A stretch of 64,000 nucleotides of DNA from Saposhnikovia divaricata (Eukaryota > Streptophyta > Magnoliopsida > Apiales > Apiaceae). The DNA lies in contig CM071596.1 of assembly GCA_036435485.1 (NCBI GenBank), positions 137,417,001 through 137,481,000 of the forward strand. The letters are read 5' to 3'. Position numbers and translations under genes: made by a program. Shown here piece by piece: positions 56,371 through 64,000 of the stretch (positions are counted from its first letter, which is position 1; the number at the start of each line of letters is the position of its first letter). The notes beneath the pieces were generated by a model, which saw nothing but the letters and a program-made list of their open reading frames with translations, made no database searches and was not told the origin of the DNA.

Positions 56371-58614
56371 ATGTCGATAAGCAAGTATGAAAGCATTAAG
56401 ATTCCCATCCTCAAAAAGTCTGAGTATCCTACATGGAAGGTAACAATGTTGATGTATCTGGAAGCCTGTGATCCTGACTATATTGATAGGATCTATGATG
56501 GACCCTATGTTCCTAAGAAACTGGTTCCATTAACAGGGACTGTTCCTGAACACTATCTTCAGAAGACAAAATCAGAGTGGACTGCTTAGGAAAAGGCTGA
56601 AATTCTCAAGGATGCTAAAGTTAAGAATATTCTTCACAACAGTCTTGATGTTGTCATGTCTAACAGAGTGATAGCATGCAAAACTGCAAAGGAGATCTGG
56701 GAAACTTTGGAGACTCAATGCCAAGGCACGGAGTCTATCAAAGAGAGTAGAAGGGCACTACTGATTCAAGAGTATGAACAGTTTGATGTCGAACCTGATG
56801 AGAGTCTTACAAATATGTATGATAGATTCCTCACTTTGCTGAATAATTTATCTCTGGTAGGTAAAGAATATGAGGCTGAAGACTCAAACACCAAGTTTCT
56901 AAGAGCCCTACCTGAGGAGTAGGATACACAATCCTCAATCATTAGACATCAGTATGATCTTGACACAGTGTCTCTTGATGAAGTCTATGGGATGCTCAGA
57001 ACCCATGATCTTGAAGTTCAACAAAGGAGAAACAAGAAAAATGTCAAGGCAAAGTCTGTTGCTTTGAATGTGGAAACAAAATCAAATGGAAAAGCTGTGG
57101 AGGTTTCAAGGAGAAGTAGAACTATAGAGTCAAAACCTCATGACTCATCATCAGATCCTGATGCTAATCCTAATACTGATATGATGACTCTACTGATTCT
57201 AATATGATGGAAATGGTTGTTATGATAGTCAAAGGCTTCAAGAAGATGAAGTACATGATGGCTAGGAGGCAAGGCAATTTCCAAAAAAAAAATCCTTCAA
57301 TGCTGATAAGGACAGGTACAAGAAGAAAGAAGGAAAAGGCAGCAAGTTTGACAAGTCAAAGGTCAAATGCTACAACTGCAATGGAATGGGTCACTTTGCA
57401 ACTGAACGCAAAAAGTCCAAAACCAAGGCTCTCATCTCTTCAAGCAAGGATTGGATGGATTCTTTTTCAGAATTTGAAGAGGAACAGGTGAATTATGCCT
57501 TGATGGAAAATGTTGATGAAGTTGCTGCTCCTGATAATAAGGTACCTGAAACTGTTTTTGATTTTGATACTGATAGTGTTTTTGAATTGAGATCATTTCT
57601 TAAATCTCTGCATGTTAGCTTTAAAAGTCAATATCTTGAAAATGCTAGAATTTTATCTGAAATGTCTGAGATTAGAAAGAGAAATGATCACTTGGATGCT
57701 GAGTTACTCTTTATGCAAGAAGTACAAACTGAATGTGATAAGGCTAAACACATGCAAATTGAATTAGAATTGAAATGTACTTCTCTGGAAAAAGAACTTG
57801 AATATGCTAATGAGAAACTCACAACTTGGACTGATTCTGGTAGGAAATTTCATGAGATAAATACTAATAAAAACTGGAAACAGAAGGTTGTTGTTGATGA
57901 AAAGACAAATCCAAAGACCTATAGACATGTTATAGACAAAACCAAATCTGATATTGAACCTGTCAATTTTGTGTATAGTAGAGTCCCAAATCAGATACTG
58001 AAAAGGGATCAACTTTTGCTAAACAAAATACAGAGAGTGTGTTTAAAACTGTTAAAGTATCAAGTACTAAAACTATAAGTCTTTTGTCTAAGAAACAACT
58101 GAAAGACTGAATCTATGAAGTTACAGATAGGAAGAAAGCATCTACTGCTAAAAGAAACATGAATGGGAAAGTTGGAATAAACAAAGAGAATAATTATAAG
58201 TATATTCCAAATGCTCCTAGAAAATCATGTTTTAACTGTGGAAACTATAATCATCTTGCTATTGATTGCAGGAGGAGTAAAAAGAAAGCTACTGTAGTTC
58301 CTAAGTCTGACAATAGGAATATATCATTATTTTATAAACCACAGAATCCCTGTTTTCATTGTGGCAGTAAATGGCATTCTATCTTTACATGTGAAGAATA
58401 CCATAGTTTGTATTACAACTTTTATGATCATTTTCCAAAGTTTAATAAAAGTGCAAATTCTGGTAAAACAAAGAATGTCAACACTACGCATGCATTTGCT
58501 AATTTTGATACTGACAAGGCAAATCTTGATGGATTCAATCCTGATAGAACTATTTTTGTCAAAAAGACTTCTGCTGCTAAAAATGTTAAATTGCATGCAA
58601 ATAGAACCCAATAA
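56371..58614 (+). pseudogene. gag of the outer Sirevirus-like element, broken
   Basis: ATG at 56371 starts a copia gag: SEYPTWKVTMLMYLEACDPD, AKEIWETLETQCQG, SLTNMYDRFLTLLNNLSLVG. Stops stand at 56587-56589 and 56920-56922 (the latter where a Trp codon is expected), and frame changes occur near 57200, 57380 and 58080. A first zinc knuckle near 57369 (CYNCNGMGHFATER) has lost its last Cys to Arg. Two more, CFNCGNYNHLAIDC and CFHCGSKWHSIFTC, lie at about 58230-58275 and 58350-58395. A helical Glu/Lys-rich stretch lies between. It is related to the gag of the inner element but well diverged. Confidence 0.85.
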
Positions 58615-58659
58615 GTGTGGGTTCTTAAAAATTCTAACTGAGTTCTTTGTGTTTCTGAT

Positions 58660-60479
58660 TGCAGGGTAAAAAGAAAAATGTGTTAGTCATGGATAGTGGA
58701 TGCTTTGTACACATGACTGGAAACAAATCCCTGCTATTAGAATTTGAGGAAAAGGCTGGCCCAACTGTGTCTTATGGAGATGGAAACATTGGACAAACTT
58801 TGGGATAAGGCAATATTATCATTGGAAATGTCATCATTGAAAAAGTAGCTCTGGTGAAGGGACTAAAAAACAATCTATTAACTGTTAGTCAAATCACAGA
58901 CAGAGGTTATCATGTTAACTTCAATGATACTCATTTTGAAGTGATCAGTAAGGCATCAGGAAAGGTTGTCTTAACTGGTTTAAGACATGGTAACATTGAT
59001 GAAGACAACATCTACACCAGTACTGATGGTCCCTCTACATGTCTCATCAGTAAAGTATCTGTAGATGAAAGTTGGAATTGGCACAAGAATCTTTCTCATC
59101 TCAACTTCAACAACATCAATGAGTTGGTTATGAAAGAATTGGTGAGAGGATTACCAAAGGCATTATATACTCCTAATGGACTCTGTGATGCTTGTCAGAA
59201 GGCAAAACAAAGAAGGACATCATTCAAGAGTAAAACTAAATCCTCAATTGATGAACCATATCACATGCTTCACCTTGACTTATTTGGACCAGTGAACATC
59301 ATGTCCATCAGCAAGAAAAGGTACACTCTAGTCATTGTTGATGAATTTACTAGATTCACCTGGGTCTATTTTCTTCACAGAAAAGATGAAACTGCTGAGA
59401 TACTGTTGGATCATGTAAGACTCATTGAAACTGGCACAAAAAACAAAGTCAAGATTCTGATAAGTGATAATGGAACTGAATTCAAGAATTCAGTAATGGA
59501 AGAGTTCTGTAAATACAAAGGAATAATTCAACAGTTCTCTACTCCTGGCACACCCCAGCAAAATGGAGTAGTTGAAAGGAAGAACAGAATTCTCATTGAA
59601 GCTGGCAGAACTATGTTGGAGGAAGCTAAACTACCTACATATTTCTGGGCAGAAGCAGTCAACACAGCATGCTATACTCAGAACATTACTTTAATCAACA
59701 GACATGGTGTGACTCCTTATCAAATGATTAAAGAGAAGAAACCTAGTCTGAAGCATCTACATGTATTTGGCTGCAAGTGCTTTGTTCTTAGACCTCATCC
59801 TGAACAGCTATGAAAATTTGAATCTAAGGTTGATGAGGGCATCTTTATTGGCTATCCAACTACAAGAGCCTTTAAAGTCTACAATCTAAGAACAAAGACA
59901 GTCATGGAGTCTATAAATGTATCTTTTGATGATAAGAAAATAACAGGAATTGCTGAAAACTCTCATGATAGTTTGATCTTTGGAAATGAAGCTACCAAGA
60001 ATCCTGATGAATCTGTGTCAGATACTGATATCCCATCAGATCCTGATGATTCATATATTCCTGATAAAGCACCAATTACTGATGGTGGTACCACAAATGC
60101 AAATGTTGATGGGGAGCAACATCAAGACACCATCAATACTGATACAACTCAAACATCAGGAGAGAATTCATAAGAAACAGATTCAAGTGATAATCCTGAT
60201 AATCAATCAGGAGGAGATATCACTATCTTAGGGGGAGCTTCTAATGATTCTAGTTCTTTTGAAGATAACACCAATCCAGGGGGATCATCCAACTCAAGAA
60301 ATGATTTACCACCAGCAAGAAAATGGACTAAAAGTCATACTCCTGATTTAATTATTGGGAATCCTGATGCAGGTTTTAAAACCAGAAGTGCAACTCAGAA
60401 TGAATGTCTTTATCATAACTTTCTATCAAAGGAGGAACCTAAGAAAGTTGAAGATGCACTCAAGGATGCTGATTGGGTG
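58660..60479 (+). pseudogene. pol of the outer Sirevirus-like element, cut before RT
   Basis: Protease (DSGCFVHMTG, where DSGCSRHMTG is usual), GAG-pre-integrase part (WNWHKNLSHLNF, LCDACQKAK) and integrase with Asp in HLDLFGPV, Asp in ISDNGTEFKNS and Glu in NGVVERKNR, in one frame. Stops lie near 58806, 59811 and 60171. The acidic linker follows, then the first RT residues (ARKWTKSHTP, ATQNECLYHNFLSKEEPKKV, DALKDADWV). The frame ends at 60479, where a gypsy LTR begins. RT, RNase H and the 3' LTR are not in the window. Confidence 0.88.
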
Positions 60480-62070
60480 TGTTATTCCCTAAATTTTGTA
60501 ATGCTACAGTATCACAATGAATAGTAATTTTGTGGATTTATGGAAAAAGATATGCAATTACTCTATGTGCGAATCGGAAAATGAACGAGTTGAAATCATA
60601 TTATTGTTGTAATATAGAAATGAGTGACTGGAAATGATCATGAATTTTGAAGATTCTTAAGTATGGACTCTAAAGGTTTTTGATTTCAATTGAGTCCTTA
60701 TGATAACGAATATTTCAATGGATTTGGATTCGAATGTTTATATGCGATGAATAATGTAATTAGTTAATGATTTAGATAAGAATAATCTATCGTCTAAAAA
60801 GGGAGTTATGGTATCCTAAAAAGGAGCTATTCTCATGTCATCCAAATCGATATCTGGTATAAGTTAAGTGATTCCGTAAAAGAGATTGGAAACGCTCGAG
60901 AAAGCGCGAGAACATTTTATAAGTATGAGGAATTAGAAGGAATGAGAATAAACCATAGAAATGAACAAAGCAAAAGGATTACCACCGGAACTTGGAGTAA
61001 TAAACGAATCGGGATTAAACGAGTATGAAAAACCAAACAACCAAGGTTAATATTATCACAAGGATTTATACCACATTATTAATTACCAAAATCATTAGCA
61101 TATTAATTAGAAATCAAAAACAAGATTTATGGTGCAAGCTACATGACATCATGCATGACATCACCAAGTTAGGCAAGTTTCCTCTAGATTTTATCAAGGA
61201 TTATCCAGCAAGATTACTTGATGATTATCTACATAAATCATACAAAATATCTACAAAAGTCAAGAACTTGCTAGCCAACACAAAACTCTCCCATTTTCTC
61301 CACCATTGCCATATTCGGCCAAGCAAGAAAGTGAGGGAGGAAGTCCAACTTCCAACCATTCAAAAATCTCAAGATTAAATAGGTAAGCTCTATAATTCCT
61401 AATTAAGATACCCTATAAATTTAGCTTCAAATTCCATTCCATTCTTGAGTTATAAAATCATGAAGATGATGATGATTAGTAACTTCAAGAACTAACTTTG
61501 ATTTTCTTGGTTTCTTTGAATGATCTAAGCTATACTAAGGTGATACAAGGACTATACAATGTTTATTAAGGCTTGTACAACATCAAGGAAGGTATAAACA
61601 TTCTTACCCTTTTGATTTTATGATGCATTATGATTGGTTTTTAGGCTAAACTAGTGTAAAGTATGAAATCATGGTTATATAAGTGTTTATAAGTGTTTTT
61701 ATTGAATATGGAAGTGTTTTGTGCTTGAAACCATGGCTGGTATGCTGAACACATGGTGATTGGAATGAGATATGTGTTGGATGATGTGTTTGGAGGGGGT
61801 GAAAATTTGGAAAGTATGAAAGTATAGCCGTTATAATGCCCGATTTTCGTTAAAATAGAAACTACCTTGTAAAGGACAGAAATTCTCGAACTGGTCAAGG
61901 TCAGTAGGATGTATCAACTGGTCATAATAAGATAGATCTTGGTTCATAGATCGTTTTGATATAAAGTACGTAAAAATCCGATGAACGGTTTAGGAGAAAT
62001 GTGAGTTTTAGTGAAAGTCGTCGGGAAAACCGAAAATCACTAAATGTGTTAACCTTGAACTTATGGTAAT
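60480..62070 (+). mobile_element. Gypsy LTR (5' part) inserted in the outer Sirevirus-like pol
   Basis: It starts TGTTATTCCC at 60480 (or TGTGTTATTC at 60478), exactly where the copia coding similarity ends. It shares blocks with the LTR at 8415-12905, for example ATTCTCATGTCATCCAAATC (60830-60849 and 8610-8629) and TATAGCCGTTATAATGCC (from 61823). It is cut at 62070 by the second Athila-type element. Its 3' end and any target duplication are outside the visible part. Confidence 0.75.
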
Positions 62071-63564
62071 TGAAAAGTGGATTTCATATCCACTTGGAGC
62101 GCTTCATTTCGGCTTAAATTGGTGTCTTGATCTCAAGTATGTTGTGTTTTTAATGTGTTTTTGTCTAGTTCTGCAGGATTGTAAAACGTCGGTTAGGGTT
62201 GTTGATTTCCGTTGATCTTGGAATCGAATTTGAGCTTGGAATGAAGAACGAAGTTTTTCCCTACGTTTCTATGAAGATTTTGAGTCAAAGGATTGAAGAA
62301 CGGCAACTAACGAAAAAGGGACGGAAGAAAACGGAGCAAGAACGAAGAAATAGCAGATTTCAGCATTCGACAGTTTCCACTAGGCGCAGGAGCACTCGAC
62401 TTGGGCGCAAGAGCGCGCGTGGAATTTGATGGGTGCAGGCTGCACGCAGGTGGGCGACGCGACGCGCAGAACATCCTGGAATTTTCCTGTTTCGAGTTTT
62501 AATTGGATTTTTGGACTTTTCTTGCTGGAAAAGAATTCTAGGGCCTATATAAAGACTTCCTATCTTTATAATTGGGGAACTACTTAGAAAAAATAGAGAG
62601 AGAGCCAGAGTTAGAGATTCATACTTGGAGACAGATTCCCGGAAGGATGTGACAGCATTCGGAGATCTACATCTACTTTTGTATTCTTCTAAATTAGGCG
62701 ATACTCTGGATTTTGGATTTGTTTTCTTAAACTCATACTCTAGTTTATTTGTAATCTTTAATACTTTGTTATTTACCATGGTTTCATCAAATCCCATGAT
62801 GACGAACTCATACTTTGTTATTTTGGATTTATTTATGGAGCTTTAGTATTTTGATGCTTTAAAGATCTATGTGTGATGTATATTGATATCCTCGTATGGT
62901 TATGCTTAATTATTAGATTAGTAGCTAACATCTAATCTGTTAATCTCTTGTGAAGCGACAGTAGATCTTGAGCTTTAGAACTTGCCATGCTACCATAGGT
63001 TCATGATTGTTTACCAACATGATTCGTAGTGTAACTTGAACTATTTTACATTGCCCTATGTGATCAATATGGATAACTTGTGCTTCAACCATTATGTTTT
63101 CAAATTCTATAGACATATATAGGGTCTAAGCATAATTGGTGTCTACCCATCTTCTATCTATTTTGTGGATGTATGAGTAGTTTGGTATATGTATGCTGAC
63201 AGGTAGCCTATACTTGTTTCGTGTTATCCGATTAGATATCATAACCATTGCATATAGTGATTAAAGGCGTCAGATCTAAGCGAAATATTTAATGAAGTTA
63301 GGATCCCATGTTTTCTCTCGCATAAGTAATTTGATTCCAATTCTCATTAGTTAATTAATTCTTAGTTTGTTAATTTGCTTTTAAGTTAATTTTAGTTAAT
63401 CAAAACCCAAATTTGTTAATTATCTTAGCAGTGAATAAAAACCATACATTGTTGCATAGGTGCATTAACTGAATTGAAACCTAAACCAGATCTCTGTGGG
63501 AAGGAACTTGACTTACTCATATATTACTTGTGACCACGTACGCTTGCGTGATTTAGTGCGAACA
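62071..63564 (+). mobile_element. 5' LTR of a second Athila-type element, about 1494 bp
   Basis: It starts TGAAAAGTGGAT and ends AGTGCGAACA. The block CATTTCGGCTTAAATTG near its start also occurs in the first Athila LTR (minus strand), and the hairpin at the start (62075-62095) has the same geometry there. It is followed by the primer binding site. A GC-rich stretch lies at 62383-62470. Short ORFs within it are not supported as genes. Confidence 0.8.
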
Positions 63565-63570
63565 AGTTTT

Positions 63571-63588
63571 TGGCGCCGCTGTCGGGGA
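63571..63588 (+). other. Primer binding site, tRNA-Asp type
   Basis: TGGCGCCGCTGTCGGGGA, six bases after the LTR end. It is two bases different from the usual Athila form TGGCGCCGTTGCCGGGGA. Confidence 0.88.
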
Positions 63589-63707
63589 TCGTCGGTGTTT
63601 TATTTTTAGTTTATGTGCTTGTCATCAGTGGTCGTTAGAGTTCACTGACTCGGATTGTTTATCTTACACAGTTGTTTGTTCATAGTTTTTCAGGTACTTG
63701 AACGTGT

Positions 63708-64000
63708 ATGCGAACACGTTCTCAAACTCATAAACTGGAAGACGTAGATCTAGTAACAGATAAAAGCGAAGAGGAACTTGAAACAACGGTAGAGATGGGT
63801 GATCGAGCAGCAGCAGAAACTAAGGCTTTGAAGGAATTTTCTCAGCCGAAAATCAATGACATCCAATCTAGTATTGTCAAACCAGCCATTGCAGCTAATA
63901 CTTTTGAGATCAAGCCTAGCACAATTCAGATGGTGCAGAATTTCGTTCAGTTTGGGGGTGCTCCAACAGAAGATCCCAACATGCATATTCGCAACTTTAT
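63708..64000 (+). CDS. gag of the second Athila-type element (start only)
   Basis: ATG at 63708 opens a frame that runs without a stop to the window edge, about 97 codons. It starts MRTRSQTHKLED and contains ALKEFSQPKINDIQSSIV, KPAIAANTFEIKP and MVQNFVQFGGAPTEDPNMHI, closely matching the gag start of the first Athila element (50202 and leftward). It continues outside the window, so completeness is unknown. Confidence 0.85.
   Translation, partial: MRTRSQTHKLEDVDLVTDKSEEELETTVEMGDRAAAETKALKEFSQPKINDIQSSIVKPAIAANTFEIKPSTIQMVQNFVQFGGAPTEDPNMHIRNF

Overview
This window is plant nuclear DNA, most likely from a eudicot with a large, repeat-rich genome; the species cannot be named from sequence alone. 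Only one intact host gene is visible: the nuclear gene for the chloroplast ATP synthase delta subunit (25211-25936, minus strand). Nearly everything else is LTR retrotransposon sequence, inserted one element into another, plus one decayed Mutator-like transposase gene.

Left block (1-18400): a Ty3/gypsy element of chromovirus (Tekay/Del) type on the minus strand. Its 3' LTR ends at 4072, its damaged pol and gag lie at 4380-7120, and its 5' LTR is 13853-18400. Two solo LTRs on the plus strand sit inside it: 511-3456 (target duplication TATAT, with the empty site preserved in the other LTR) and 8415-12905 (target duplication CATCC). The integrase remnant carries an in-frame piece that looks like a captured fragment of a poly(A)-binding protein gene.

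Middle block (18401-30458): a Mutator-like transposase pseudogene (19161-22342) that has lost its catalytic core and is split by a small rearranged LTR retroelement; the ATP synthase delta gene with a light/clock-type upstream region; a Tat/Athila-type LTR (26477-28658); and AT-rich DNA without genes.

Right block (30459-64000): a nest four insertions deep. A Ty1/copia Sirevirus-like element (from 30459, coding part 56371-60479) was hit in its 5' LTR by a gypsy element now reduced to a solo LTR (30648-56014, duplication CTATC). That LTR was hit by a second Sirevirus-like element (31276-53190, duplication GTGGT). Its third ORF was in turn hit by an Athila-type gypsy element on the minus strand (40567-51755, duplication AAGTT). 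The outer Sirevirus pol is also cut at 60479 by another gypsy LTR, itself interrupted at 62071 by a second Athila-type element that runs off the window.

All gag-pol regions carry stops or frameshifts, so none of these elements looks autonomous. The exception is the 381-codon envelope-position ORF of the Athila element (43233-44378), which is open from start to stop. Assignments rest on reading of motifs and junctions by eye; no database search was possible.
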